Assembly (NCBI RefSeq): GCF_013282215.1
Contig: NZ_CP048103.1
Span: 3,410,001 to 3,474,000 of the forward strand
Reading direction: 5' to 3'
Origin: Kroppenstedtia eburnea
Lineage (GTDB): Bacteria; Bacillota; Bacilli; Thermoactinomycetales; DSM-45169
DNA: 64,000 nt
Position numbers and translations under genes: made by a program. This document shows positions 9,220 to 17,301 of this stretch, piece after piece (within the stretch, counting starts at the first letter, position 1; the number at the start of each line of letters is the position of its first letter). The notes under the pieces are model-generated. The model worked only from the letters and a program-made list of their open reading frames with translations. It did no database searches and was not told the origin of the DNA.

Positions 9220-10332
9220 TCATCCAAGGAAAAAGTCTCTGATCGCACCGATCACTCCATCCTGGGTCACCTGATCCAGCTCCGGACCGAGGGGCAATGC
9301 CATCGCTTGCCGGGAGACCTCTTCGGCCACGGGCAAGTCCCCTTCCCGGTATCCCAGATCCCGGTAAACTTCCTGGAGATGAAGTGGAACCGGATAGTAG
9401 GCGGCAGTGGCAATCCCCCGTTCCCGCAGATGTTCCATCAATTCTTCCCGCCGCCGGGTCCGGATGATATAGAGATGGTAAATATGCTTTCGATCCGCCG
9501 GAACAGCGGGTGTGACCACCGGCAGGTCCGCCAGGGATTGATCATAGATGCGGGCCTTCTCCCTCCGTGCCTCATTCCAGGCTTCCAGATGGCGGAGTTT
9601 CACCCGGAGAGCCGCCGCCTGCAATTCATCCAAACGGCTGTTGTAGCCGATGTCGATATGATGATATTTGGATTGGGGACCGCGCCCGTGAACCCGGAGG
9701 CTGCGCAGTCTTTCCGCCAGCTCTTCGTCATCGGTGACCACCATCCCCCCGTCTCCGTACCCGCCGAGATTTTTGGTGGGAAAAAAGGAGTAGGTGGCCG
9801 CATCCCCGAAGGAGCCCACCTTCCGCCCTTTGTATTCCGCTCCGATGGCTTGGGCGGCATCCTCAAGCACCTTGAGCCCGCGGTCTTTGGCTGAGGCCCT
9901 CACTTCGTCCAGATCCGCCGGTTGGCCAAAGATATGAACCGGAAGGATCACCCGGGTACGGGGAGTGTATTTTTGTTCCAGCTGACTCACATCGAAAAGA
10001 TAAGTTTCAGGGTCGATATCGACGAAAACCGGCCGCGCCCCCAACCGGGAGATCACCTCTGCAGTGGCAAAAAAAGTGAAGGGGGAGGTGATCACCTCAT
10101 CCCCCGGGCCGATTCCCCAGGCATCCAGGGTCAAGAGCAGAGCATCCGTTCCGTTGGCCACTCCGATCCCATGTCGGGTGCCGCTGAAGGCGGCCACTTC
10201 CTCCTCCAGGGCTTTTACCTCAGGCCCCAGAATATAACGTCCGCTCTCCAACACTCTTCTCATCGCCTCTTGAATCTCCCCGCCAATCCCCCGGTACTGG
10301 GCTGCCAGATCCAATAATGGCGTCCGGTTCAT
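9220..10332 (-). CDS. DegT/DnrJ/EryC1 aminotransferase (WbpE-like)
   Basis: About 370 residues of the PLP-dependent sugar aminotransferase family. GTDALLLTLDAWGIGPGDEVI near 61 and VLEDAAQAIGAEYKGRKVG near 155 are family signatures. The Schiff-base lysine is K187 in SFFPTKNLGGYGDGG. It is predicted to aminate C3 of UDP-3-keto-GlcNAcA with glutamate. The ATG at 10332 overlaps the stop of the WbpB-like gene by four bases, as expected for a coupled pair because WbpB and WbpE act in succession and recycle NAD through 2-oxoglutarate. An in-frame extension upstream lies inside the oxidoreductase gene and was rejected. Confidence 0.88.
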   Translation of the reverse strand: MNRTPLLDLAAQYRGIGGEIQEAMRRVLESGRYILGPEVKALEEEVAAFSGTRHGIGVANGTDALLLTLDAWGIGPGDEVITSPFTFFATAEVISRLGARPVFVDIDPETYLFDVSQLEQKYTPRTRVILPVHIFGQPADLDEVRASAKDRGLKVLEDAAQAIGAEYKGRKVGSFGDAATYSFFPTKNLGGYGDGGMVVTDDEELAERLRSLRVHGRGPQSKYHHIDIGYNSRLDELQAAALRVKLRHLEAWNEARREKARIYDQSLADLPVVTPAVPADRKHIYHLYIIRTRRREELMEHLRERGIATAAYYPVPLHLQEVYRDLGYREGDLPVAEEVSRQAMALPLGPELDQVTQDGVIGAIRDFFLG

Positions 10333-11399
10333 TTCTCCATCCCCCTCGCTCCCGTCGGGAAGCGTTGCTCCCCCGATTCCGCCAACTCCTGGAGCCTGAC
10401 CGGTCGGCCGCATTCAGCCGCTTGTTGGCAAGCGATCACCAGGCTCAGCGCTCTCCTGCCGTCTTCCCCGGTCACCGGGGGCGATCCTCCGGAACGGACG
10501 GCCGCGGTCATACCCTCAATCAGGCATTGATGACCCGGCACGCCCCAAGGGTCCTCCTCCACCTGTTGAATCTCCCTGTCCGCACTCTCCCCGCTCAGAT
10601 CGGCAAACCTCCAGGTCCGGATTCGTTGGGCCCTTGTCCCCCCGATCACCGCCGTGCCCCTCTCCCCGAACAGGGACAGGGATTCCTCCAGGTTGCCCGG
10701 ATAAATCGTGACCGCCGCCTCGATCACGCCGAGGGCCCCGTTTTTGAACTTGAGGATGGAGACCGAAGTGTCTTCTGTCTCGATCCGCCTGAGACGGGTG
10801 GCCTGATAAGAGGCAACCTCCTCCACCTCCCCCATCAACCACAGGAGGAGATCCAGGTTGTGGATGGCTTGATTCATCAACACTCCCCCATCCATCCGAC
10901 GTGTGCCTCTCCAGAGGGCTTGGTCATAATAGGCTTGATTCCGGTTCCAGCGGAGGGTGGCATTGGCATGACTGAAGGTTCCGAAAGCACCGGATTCCAC
11001 CCGCTCCTTCAACCGGCGCATGGCCGGCCGGAAACGGTTGGGGTGAACCACACACAGCTGAACCCCGTTTTCCCTGCAAGCCTCAATCATCCGGTTGGCA
11101 TCCTCCAGGGTGAGCGCCATCGGTTTTTCCACCACCACATGTTTCCCGGCATGTGCCGCCTGAACTGTGAGGTCCTTGTGCGTACCGCTGGGCGTGCAGA
11201 TGTTGACCACATCCAGATCGGGATGTGCCAACATCTCCTCCACATCGGTATATTCAACCACATCCCCACCCATGAATGGTTTCAGACGGATCGGATCCGT
11301 ATCGCAAACCGCAGCCAACCGGGCCCCCTCCACAGCCTGGATCGCCGCCACATGCCGGTTGGCGATGTGTCCGCATCCGATGATGCCGTAATGGATCAT
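10329..11399 (-). CDS. Gfo/Idh/MocA oxidoreductase (WbpB/WlbA-like, UDP-GlcNAcA 3-dehydrogenase)
   Basis: About 356 residues. The N-terminal Rossmann motif GIIGCGHIANRH precedes the EKP motif (E91-K92-P93) that marks this family. The C-terminal alpha/beta domain has WRGTRRMDGGVLMNQAIHNLD with the conserved Asp and His of sugar-nucleotide members. It is predicted to oxidise C3 of UDP-GlcNAcA and pass the keto sugar to the aminotransferase encoded next. The 439-bp region upstream holds a UUCG-type hairpin, a perfect inverted repeat and a long repeat element. A new transcript may therefore start here. Confidence 0.87.
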   Translation of the reverse strand: MIHYGIIGCGHIANRHVAAIQAVEGARLAAVCDTDPIRLKPFMGGDVVEYTDVEEMLAHPDLDVVNICTPSGTHKDLTVQAAHAGKHVVVEKPMALTLEDANRMIEACRENGVQLCVVHPNRFRPAMRRLKERVESGAFGTFSHANATLRWNRNQAYYDQALWRGTRRMDGGVLMNQAIHNLDLLLWLMGEVEEVASYQATRLRRIETEDTSVSILKFKNGALGVIEAAVTIYPGNLEESLSLFGERGTAVIGGTRAQRIRTWRFADLSGESADREIQQVEEDPWGVPGHQCLIEGMTAAVRSGGSPPVTGEDGRRALSLVIACQQAAECGRPVRLQELAESGEQRFPTGARGMEK

Positions 11400-11427
11400 G
11401 ATGGTCCCTCACTTTCTGAATGGTAGC

Positions 11428-11445
11428 GCCCGTCCGAAGACGGGC
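11428..11445 (-). promoter_or_regulatory. Stable leader hairpin with TTCG loop upstream of wbpB-like gene
   Basis: On the minus strand GCCCGTC-TTCG-GACGGGC forms a seven-pair stem closed by a TTCG (UUCG) tetraloop. It lies in the leader about 30 bases before the oxidoreductase start. No T-run follows, so it is not an intrinsic terminator. It may protect or define the 5' end of the transcript. Confidence 0.5.
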
Positions 11446-11473
11446 ACGGTTGACGATCTGTCCTTTATTACAG

Positions 11474-11506
11474 GTATGTTACGACATCGGCATCAATGTA
11501 ACATAC
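11474..11506. promoter_or_regulatory. Perfect 9-bp inverted repeat, possible operator
   Basis: GTATGTTAC and GTAACATAC are separated by 15 bases, giving two operator-like half sites centred near 11490. It lies about 75-105 bases upstream of the WbpB-like start and outside the repeat element. AT-rich sequence (TTGTAATATATT) adjoins it. No promoter could be placed with confidence, and the binding protein is unknown. Confidence 0.4.
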
Positions 11507-11579
11507 TTGTAATATATTTGGAATCCGCAGAGGCCGATCTTTAAGAAATCTTAGTCATTTCTTTAACGACTCTTTTCTA

Positions 11580-11850
11580 AAAGCTTTGTGATTTAGTGCG
11601 TTATAAGACGGTCGGGATTGGGTTTCACATGTCGTTTTCGTTGTTCTGACGATCCAAAATCACTCCATGTGAAACCCAACCCTCCGTGCATAGCGAGACC
11701 GGGAACGGAGTGACCTGGGCGAGACTTGTGCTGGTGAGTGCATAGCGAGACCGGGAACGGAGTGCTGGTGAGTGCATAGCGAGACCGGGAACGAAGTGAC
11801 CTAGGCGAGACTTGTGCCCTATGGGTATGACGGCTTTTTCACAACGCTTC
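11580..11850. repeat. Long type A element with three tandem hairpin modules
   Basis: TA-flanked element of about 271 bp. The left terminus is AAAGCTTTGTGATTTA, the core has GGGTTTCACATG and CATGTGAAACCC arms, and the right terminus is TTTTTCACAACGCTTC. Between core and right end are three direct copies of a module beginning GCATAGCGAGACCGGG (near 11693, 11733 and 11773); the middle one is shortened. The right end contains the stop codon of the neighbouring glycosyltransferase gene. Confidence 0.85.
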
Positions 11851-13035
11851 TAACAGTTGAGTGTACAGCTTCACCATCCGTTCAGCATTTCTCTGCCAGG
11901 TGTGGGAGCCGGATTCCGCATAGGCCCGTTCCCCCATATCGTGGGCAAGGCCTTCGTCATCCATCAACAGAATCCGCAGATAACGAACCAGATCTTCCGG
12001 ATCTTTCGGTTTTGCCAAAAACCCTGTCTTCCGGTGCTGAAGGATCTCGGAGATCCCTCCGACATCCGTCGCCACCACCGGCTTTCCACACCCCATGGCT
12101 TCCAGAAGAATGGAGGGAAGCCCTTCACTGAGACTGGACAAAGCCACCACATCACTGCTGTTGATCCACCAGGGAATTTCATCATGGGGTCTTCTCCCGG
12201 TAAAGTGTATCCGCTCTTCGATCCCTTTCTCCCGGGCTCTTTTTTTCAGTGGTCCGCGCAGGGGGCCGTCCCCCACCAGGTACAGGTGGGAATCGGGATG
12301 CTGTGCGGCCACGATGGCAAAAGCATCGATCAGATATTCAATCCCCTTCACTTTGTAGAGATTGCCCACATACAGGATGATTTTCTCCTTCTTTGGAAGC
12401 CGAAGATGCTCTCTCGCCACAGTTTGGGACCGGGGATAGAAGCGCTTCGGGTCAAATCCGTTGTAGATGGTGGTCGCCTCCACCCCTGCCACAAGCTTCT
12501 GAGCATCCCGTTTCAACCGGTTGCTCACTGCCACGATGTGATCGCAGTTTCTGAGAGCGAGCTCTGTACGCTCCAGCACTCCCTTGCTCCGAAAAGGATA
12601 CAGACGGATGTCTGATCCATGAATGGTACTGACCACCGGAACCGAAAACACTTTCTTCAACAAAGTTCCGGCATAACCGTCGGGAAATATGGTGTGACAG
12701 TGGATGAGGTCAAAAGCGAAGGACTCTTTCAGTTGCTGAATTTCACGAACCAAAGCTTGATAATATAAGTATCCAAAAGCTTGGAAAAACAGACCTCCGG
12801 GGAACATCCTGGCCGGTACATAATGAATCGGAATCCCGTCCATAGTGGCCGTCCGAGGGAATTGGGTGTACACCCTCCATTTGGGATAGAGAGGAAACCG
12901 GGGAATAGGGGAAACCACCCGAATTTCCAGCCCCATCTGTTTCATCGCTTTCACCTGGTTGTGAACAAAGACCCCCGACATCGGATTGGCCGGGTTGGGA
13001 TACATGTGGGAAATAACCAGTATCTTCAGGCTCAT
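11839..13035 (-). CDS. GT4-family glycosyltransferase with a C-terminus supplied by a repeat element
   Basis: About 398 residues with a GT-B fold. The N-terminus LVISHMYPNPANPMSGVFVHNQ carries the acceptor-side loop, IHGSDIRLYPFRSKGVLERT marks the middle, and the donor domain has LYVGNLYKVKGIEYLIDAF and the EGLPSILLEAMGCGKPVVATDVGG signature with the conserved glutamates. It acts in repeat-unit assembly. The last three codons (E-A-L) and the TGA stop lie inside the terminal inverted repeat of the element at 11580-11850. Insertion therefore changed the native C-terminal end. The catalytic domain is complete, so the enzyme is probably active. Confidence 0.9.
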   Translation of the reverse strand: MSLKILVISHMYPNPANPMSGVFVHNQVKAMKQMGLEIRVVSPIPRFPLYPKWRVYTQFPRTATMDGIPIHYVPARMFPGGLFFQAFGYLYYQALVREIQQLKESFAFDLIHCHTIFPDGYAGTLLKKVFSVPVVSTIHGSDIRLYPFRSKGVLERTELALRNCDHIVAVSNRLKRDAQKLVAGVEATTIYNGFDPKRFYPRSQTVAREHLRLPKKEKIILYVGNLYKVKGIEYLIDAFAIVAAQHPDSHLYLVGDGPLRGPLKKRAREKGIEERIHFTGRRPHDEIPWWINSSDVVALSSLSEGLPSILLEAMGCGKPVVATDVGGISEILQHRKTGFLAKPKDPEDLVRYLRILLMDDEGLAHDMGERAYAESGSHTWQRNAERMVKLYTQLLEAL

Positions 13036-13113
13036 GATGTTGTTGTCTTCCTTTCTCCCGCGCTCCCCCGTCGCCGAAACCCGGCTGCTGAACAGGCCCG
13101 GGGGGATCCGCGA

Positions 13114-14187
13114 CTACTGTTGACATCCTCCGCTCTTTCCCAGCAGCTCCACGATCCGGTCCGCAGTGTGACCGTTTCCAAAAACAGGATCAACCTTGGC
13201 GAAATCCACATGAAAACTTTCCACATATTCGATAATTTTCCTCTTATTTGCCCCGACAAGAACGTTGGTTTTTTGTTTCACCGTTTCTGTCCATTCCGTT
13301 TCATCCCGCATCGTGATACATGGAACTTGCAGGAGAAAGGCTTCTTTTTGCACTCCGCCGGAGTCGGTCAAGATTTTGGCCGCATTCATTTCAAGGTGGA
13401 GCATATCCAGATAACCCACGGGCTCAATCACTTTTAAACGGGGATTGGTAAAGGTGAGTCCCTGTCTCTCCATCCGGTTGCGTGTCCGTGGATGCAAGGG
13501 CAGGATCATCGGAGATTCCAGTTCGTTTAGAGCCGATATGATTTCCTCCAGCCGATCGGGATGATCCGTGTTTTCCGCACGGTGCAGAGTGACGAGGACA
13601 TACTCACGCGGCTCCGCCCCCAGTTGCTCCAGGATGTTGCGGTCACCGGCGAGTTCCCGGTTAAACCGCAGGGCATCCACCATCACATCCCCAACCTGAA
13701 CCACCCCCCGGTGAATCCCTTCCGAAGCCAGATGTTGAACCGCCGTCTCCGTCGGGCAGCACAGAAGTTGCGCAATATGGTCCGTCAGGACGCGGTTGAT
13801 CTCTTCGGGCATCTGTCGATTGAAGCTGCGAAGCCCGGCTTCCACATGGGCGACCGGAAGTTGGAGCTTGGCGGCGGCCAAGGCTCCCGCCAGCGTCGTG
13901 TTGGTGTCTCCGTATACCAGTACCCAATCCGGCTCTTCCTGAATCAGAACCTTTTCCAATCCGGACAACATTTCTCCGGTTTGGGCCCCATGGGTTTTGG
14001 ATCCGACTTCCAGATGGTAATCCGGCCGGGGAATTTTCAGCTCTTCAAAGAAGATCCCGGACATCGCCGCATCATAATGCTGGCCGGTATGGACCAAAAT
14101 TTCCGTTCCCCGTCTCCTGAGGCATCTGGAGACGGGAGCCGCTTTGATAAACTGCGGGCGTGCTCCCACCACTGTGACCACTTTCAT
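13114..14187 (-). CDS. UDP-N-acetylglucosamine 2-epimerase family enzyme, WbpI-like
   Basis: About 357 residues of the WecB/WbpI family. The N-terminus VVGARPQFIKAAPVS carries GARPQFIK, the form seen in WbpI, where WecB enzymes have GTRPExIK. Conserved DTNTTLAGALAAAK, VEAGLRSFNRQMPEEINR and TDSGGVQKEA follow. By context the reaction is C2 epimerisation of UDP-GlcNAc3NAcA to UDP-ManNAc3NAcA, the last step of the five-enzyme route in this cluster. It is the first gene of the cluster in transcription order. The ATG at 14187 was chosen for its family fit; the open frame upstream runs into a repeat element. UDP-GlcNAc 2-epimerase (MnaA) is the alternative. Confidence 0.85.
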   Translation of the reverse strand: MKVVTVVGARPQFIKAAPVSRCLRRRGTEILVHTGQHYDAAMSGIFFEELKIPRPDYHLEVGSKTHGAQTGEMLSGLEKVLIQEEPDWVLVYGDTNTTLAGALAAAKLQLPVAHVEAGLRSFNRQMPEEINRVLTDHIAQLLCCPTETAVQHLASEGIHRGVVQVGDVMVDALRFNRELAGDRNILEQLGAEPREYVLVTLHRAENTDHPDRLEEIISALNELESPMILPLHPRTRNRMERQGLTFTNPRLKVIEPVGYLDMLHLEMNAAKILTDSGGVQKEAFLLQVPCITMRDETEWTETVKQKTNVLVGANKRKIIEYVESFHVDFAKVDPVFGNGHTADRIVELLGKSGGCQQ

Positions 14188-14215
14188 GATCTCCACTCCT
14201 TTACGGGCATCCCTG

Positions 14216-14344
14216 GAAGCATTGTGATTTACTGCGTTTGAAGGCGGTCGGGATTGGGTTTCACATTTCGTTCCGTTGTTCTGACGAGCCAAAGTCACTC
14301 CATGTGAAACCCAACCCTCCCTGATGACTTTTTCACAACGCTTC
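14216..14344. repeat. Type A inverted-repeat element, first of a tandem pair
   Basis: Begins GAAGCATTGTGATTTACTGC and ends TTTTTCACAACGCTTC. The core palindrome is GGGTTTCACAT with ATGTGAAACCC. The right-hand TA (14345-14346) is shared with the next copy, so the two elements are joined head to tail. It lies between the WbpI-like gene and anything upstream, so the cluster promoter must be inside or beyond the pair. Confidence 0.85.
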
Positions 14345-14346
14345 TA

Positions 14347-14475
14347 GAAGCATTGTGATTTAGTGCGTTCTTGAACGGTCGGGATTGGGTTTCACATTCC
14401 ATTCCGTTGTTCTTCCGAGCCAAAGTCATTCCATGTGAAACCCAACCCTCCCTGATGACTTTTTCACAACGCTTC
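14347..14475. repeat. Type A inverted-repeat element, second of a tandem pair
   Basis: Begins GAAGCATTGTGATTTAGTGC and ends TTTTTCACAACGCTTC, with a core variant containing CATTCCATTCCGTTGTTCTTCC. Same orientation as its neighbour. The right flank is CAG rather than TA, so the outer target copy is lost or mutated. Confidence 0.85.
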
Positions 14476-14574
14476 CAGTTCTCGGTTCTTTGCGTCAGGA
14501 AGCCCCTATGTTGGGGTAACGGAATTTTCCGATCCCTTGTTCCGGGATTTACACCTTTTTCATGTATCTTTTAC

Positions 14575-14599
14575 AAAGAAAACCCCTTTTGCAAGGGGT
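14575..14599 (-). terminator. Intrinsic terminator after fabZ
   Basis: Minus strand: ACCCCTT-gcaa-AAGGGGT stem followed by TTTCTTTG. It is placed directly after the fabZ stop and separates fabZ from the polysaccharide cluster. Confidence 0.8.
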
Positions 14600-14615
14600 C
14601 TCCGTTGGCCATGGC

Positions 14616-15050
14616 TCAAGTTGGATCCTGAATCGCAAACATAATCTCTCCCTCTGCCACCACCCTGTCCTTCACCCGCGCCACCGCTTTCCCTTTTCCG
14701 AAAGAGGGGCGCAGTTTCAACATCTCCACTTCCAGTGTGAGCACATCCCCCGGGCCGACCTGGCCACGGAAGCGAAACTTCTCAATGCCTGCGAAGAAGG
14801 CCAGCTTTCCCCGGTTTTCCTCCATCCCGAGCACAGCGACAGCCCCCACCTGGGCCAGCGCTTCCACGATCAACACCCCCGGCATCACCGGGTGACCGGG
14901 AAAGTGACCCTGAAAATACGGCTCTGTCATGGTCACATTTTTGATGCCGGTTGCCCGCTTCCCCGTTTCGCATTCCAGGATGCGGTCAACCAGCAGAAAG
15001 GGATAGCGGTGGGGAATCACTTCCTGGATCCGATTGATATCCATCTCCAT
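14616..15050 (-). CDS. fabZ: (3R)-hydroxyacyl-ACP dehydratase FabZ
   Basis: About 144 residues, the usual FabZ length, with a single hot-dog domain. It dehydrates beta-hydroxyacyl-ACP in the type II fatty acid elongation cycle. [12 protein letters not shown] near residue 12 and [21 protein letters not shown] are the signatures; catalytic His49 and Glu63 are present. Two in-frame ATGs exist at the start; 15050 fits a GAGAGG site, while the farther upstream frame belongs to a repeat element. fabZ lies near spoIIID in B. subtilis as well, but mbl, flhO and flhP, which stand between them there, are not found here. Confidence 0.95.
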   Translation of the reverse strand: MEMDINRIQEVIPHRYPFLLVDRILECETGKRATGIKNVTMTEPYFQGHFPGHPVMPGVLIVEALAQVGAVAVLGMEENRGKLAFFAGIEKFRFRGQVGPGDVLTLEVEMLKLRPSFGKGKAVARVKDRVVAEGEIMFAIQDPT

Positions 15051-15071
15051 CTTTCCAAACCTCTCTTTCCC

Positions 15072-15204
15072 TTGAAGCATTGTGATTTACTGCGTTTGAA
15101 GACGGTCGGGGTTGGGTTTCACATGACCTTCCGGTTGTTCTTCCGAGCCAAAGTCATTCCAGGTGAAACCCCAACCCTCCCTGATGACTTTTTCACAACG
15201 CTCT
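15072..15204. repeat. Type A inverted-repeat element upstream of fabZ
   Basis: Left end GAAGCATTGTGATTTACTGC, right end TTTTTCACAACGCTCTGG (last bases degenerate). The core carries GGGTTTCACATG and AGGTGAAACCCC arms. It begins only 21 bases before the fabZ start, so the fabZ ribosome-binding site is next to the element and transcription from upstream must pass through it. Confidence 0.8.
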
Positions 15205-15447
15205 GGCGAAGTGATCGTTATTCACAGGCCTGTTGATCCAGCCATATTTCAGGTGGGGAGATTATGTATCACCACACGATTCTTAACCTGGGTCACTGCG
15301 TCTGTTCCGCCGCGGCAACACGCTTCCCTTGACACCACCCTGGTTCCGGCTAGTCAACTGCCTTGCGTCATTCTTTTTGATTTTAACACAATCGGCGGGA
15401 TCTCTGATAAAAGAGGCAAAGGATCCGCCCCCTTTCAAAGACTGTGT
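15205..15447. other. Intergenic region, nothing recognised
   Basis: Lies between the repeat element and the small membrane gene. No open frame with a ribosome-binding site, no RNA gene and no convincing terminator was found. It should contain the fabZ promoter unless fabZ is read from upstream. Confidence 0.4.
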
Positions 15448-15723
15448 CTATTCATTCTTATTTATTCCTTTTAGAGAGAGCAAAACTAATACAATAGCTG
15501 CAGCTACAAGCAAATAAACAGGAATCAGAGAAATATTGCAGATCGATTTTGAACTTGCTTCAATAACTCCTGTGTCTATCCGGATATTCAACCAACTAAT
15601 GCTAATGGGATTTTTTGCTTCCATCGATATTTCCGAAAGATAAAGTGGATTTCTCGAAATGGACCAAAGAGTATAAAGAAGGCCAGACAGTAGTAACACA
15701 TTAGAAGCAATTAGTTTTTTCAT
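15448..15723 (-). CDS. Small two-helix membrane protein, unknown
   Basis: About 91 residues not recognised as any family. A hydrophobic segment at residues 4-22 and a second at about 66-86 (LIPVYLLVAAAIVLVLLSL) flank a polar, probably external, middle that includes IDTGVIEASSKSICNIS. The ATG at 15723 has AAAGGA at good spacing, which supports translation. The gene is visibly more AT-rich than its neighbours, which may indicate recent acquisition. It stands alone between fabZ and the malic enzyme gene. Confidence 0.55.
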   Translation of the reverse strand: MKKLIASNVLLLSGLLYTLWSISRNPLYLSEISMEAKNPISISWLNIRIDTGVIEASSKSICNISLIPVYLLVAAAIVLVLLSLKGINKNE

Positions 15724-15885
15724 TTGCTTTTTTCCTTTCTAATTCCAATGAACTCTCCCCCGATAAACAGGAGCATAACTATAGGAACCCCGATCCGGAC
15801 ACTGGGACCACTTTTCCATGTATGAAAGGAGGGAAGCCTTACTACAATAAAAGTGTCCCCCTGCTGGCATGCGGCGGGGGGTTCA

Positions 15886-15918
15886 AATAAAAGGCACCGG
15901 AGGATCTTCCCCGGTGCT
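15886..15918 (-). terminator. Intrinsic terminator after malic enzyme gene
   Basis: Minus strand: GCACCGG...CCGGTGC stem, loop GGAAGATCCT, followed by CTTTTATTT. It begins a few bases after the malic enzyme stop. Confidence 0.85.
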
Positions 15919-15923
15919 CTTTT

Positions 15924-17228
15924 TCATGCGTGTTTTTCCACGGCTCTCGCCACCGCCTGATGCACTTTGGGATCCAGGGGATGGGGTACCAAGTCCCCTT
16001 CCTTTGTGCATTCGGCAATGGCGGTTGCAGCTGCCACCAACATTTGTCTGGTGATTTTTTTGGCGTTGGCGTTGAGTGCCCCCCGAAAAATCCCCGGGAA
16101 GCCGAGCAAATTGTTGACGGACCGGCCATCGGCGGCATATGCGGCCCCGGCCCGTTGAGCTACATCGGGCTCAATCTCAGGCTTGGGATTGGAGAGGGCG
16201 AGGATCACTTGTCCCTTTCGCACCCATTCCTCCCGGATCAAACCGGAAACGCCGGTGGTGGCCACCACGATGTCGGCCCGTTCCATCAGCTCCTCCAGTT
16301 CATCCACAGTCTCACCGCCGATACTCCGCAGGCGTTCCTTCGCAGTTGCCGACTTGTCGGCGCCAATCACTTGTTTCACTCCGTAATCCATCAACATCCG
16401 GCAAATGGCGATCCCGGCGGCTCCCAGTCCGATCTGTCCGACCACGGCATTCTTCAAGTCGACACCTGCATTCCTGCCTGCCGTGATCACCGCCGCCAGG
16501 GTAACCACTGCGGTGCCATGCTGGTCATCGTGCATCACAGGGATATCCAACTCCTGCTTCAACCGCTCCTCCACCTCAAAACAGCGGGGGGAGGAGATAT
16601 CCTCCAACAAGATCCCGCCGAATCCGGGGGCAATATTTTTGACCGTCCGGACCATTTCCTCCGGGTCCCGTGTGGACAACAGAATAGGGACCCCGCTGAT
16701 ACCCACAAACCGGTCAAAAAGGGCCGCTTTACCTTCCATGACCGGCAATCCGGCCACCGGACCCACATCGCCCAATCCCAAAATGGCGGTTCCATCGGTC
16801 ACAATGGCGACCGTATCGGCGATGGAGGTATAGTGACGGGATTTTTCCGGATCCTTGTGGATTTCGCGGCAGACGTCGGCCACCCCCGGCGTGTACACCC
16901 GGCGCAGATCCGCCAAAGAGCGGATGTCCAACCTGCTCTTCATGCGGATCTTCCCGCCCTCATGGGCCCTCAGAACATCATCGGAGACCGCATGTAAGCG
17001 GATTCCATCCCCGAGGCGACGAATCCCTTCCAAAACTTGCTCCAGCTGTTCTTCATCATCACAGTGAACGGTGATATTTCGCAAAGTGGATGCGACTCCC
17101 ACTTTCACGGTTTCAATGTCGCCGATATCTCCTCCCGACAAACCGATGGCGGTTGCCACCTTCCCCAGATTTCCGGGTAAGGACGGAGTTTCCACCACCA
17201 GTGCCCGGATAATGTTTCTGTCAGTCAA
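15924..17228 (-). CDS. NAD-dependent malic enzyme with N-terminal ACT domain
   Basis: About 434 residues. Residues 1-75 form an ACT-like regulatory domain (LVVETPSLPGNLGKVATAIG). The catalytic part has VYTPGVADVCR, TDGTAILGLGDVGPVAGLPVMEGK with the malate/metal region, VMHDDQHGTAVV and a Rossmann motif GQIGLGAAGIAI. It decarboxylates malate to pyruvate with a nicotinamide cofactor. The short bacterial form lacks the phosphotransacetylase domain of MaeB. The ACT domain suggests allosteric control by an amino acid or related ligand (inference). The gene is followed by a strong terminator and preceded by the pgsA-like gene, 73 bp away. Confidence 0.9.
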   Translation of the reverse strand: MTDRNIIRALVVETPSLPGNLGKVATAIGLSGGDIGDIETVKVGVASTLRNITVHCDDEEQLEQVLEGIRRLGDGIRLHAVSDDVLRAHEGGKIRMKSRLDIRSLADLRRVYTPGVADVCREIHKDPEKSRHYTSIADTVAIVTDGTAILGLGDVGPVAGLPVMEGKAALFDRFVGISGVPILLSTRDPEEMVRTVKNIAPGFGGILLEDISSPRCFEVEERLKQELDIPVMHDDQHGTAVVTLAAVITAGRNAGVDLKNAVVGQIGLGAAGIAICRMLMDYGVKQVIGADKSATAKERLRSIGGETVDELEELMERADIVVATTGVSGLIREEWVRKGQVILALSNPKPEIEPDVAQRAGAAYAADGRSVNNLLGFPGIFRGALNANAKKITRQMLVAAATAIAECTKEGDLVPHPLDPKVHQAVARAVEKHA

Positions 17229-17262
17229 AAACGGACACCTCCCACAACCCCAAAGCCGATGC

Positions 17263-17300
17263 CATCAAAGAAGAGGAATCGGCCGCAACCGATTCTTTTC
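17263..17300 (-). terminator. Possible weak terminator after the phosphatidyltransferase gene
   Basis: Minus strand stem GAATCGG-ttgcgg-CCGATTC followed by CTCTTCTTTG. The stem is short and the tract is interrupted by cytosines, so termination is likely partial and some readthrough into the malic enzyme gene may occur. Confidence 0.4.
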
Positions 17301-17301
17301 C

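Noticed and set aside
13114-14298. A longer start for the WbpI-like epimerase at 14298.
   Set aside because: The N-terminal extension is the translation of a type A element, and similar peptides appear at other copies.
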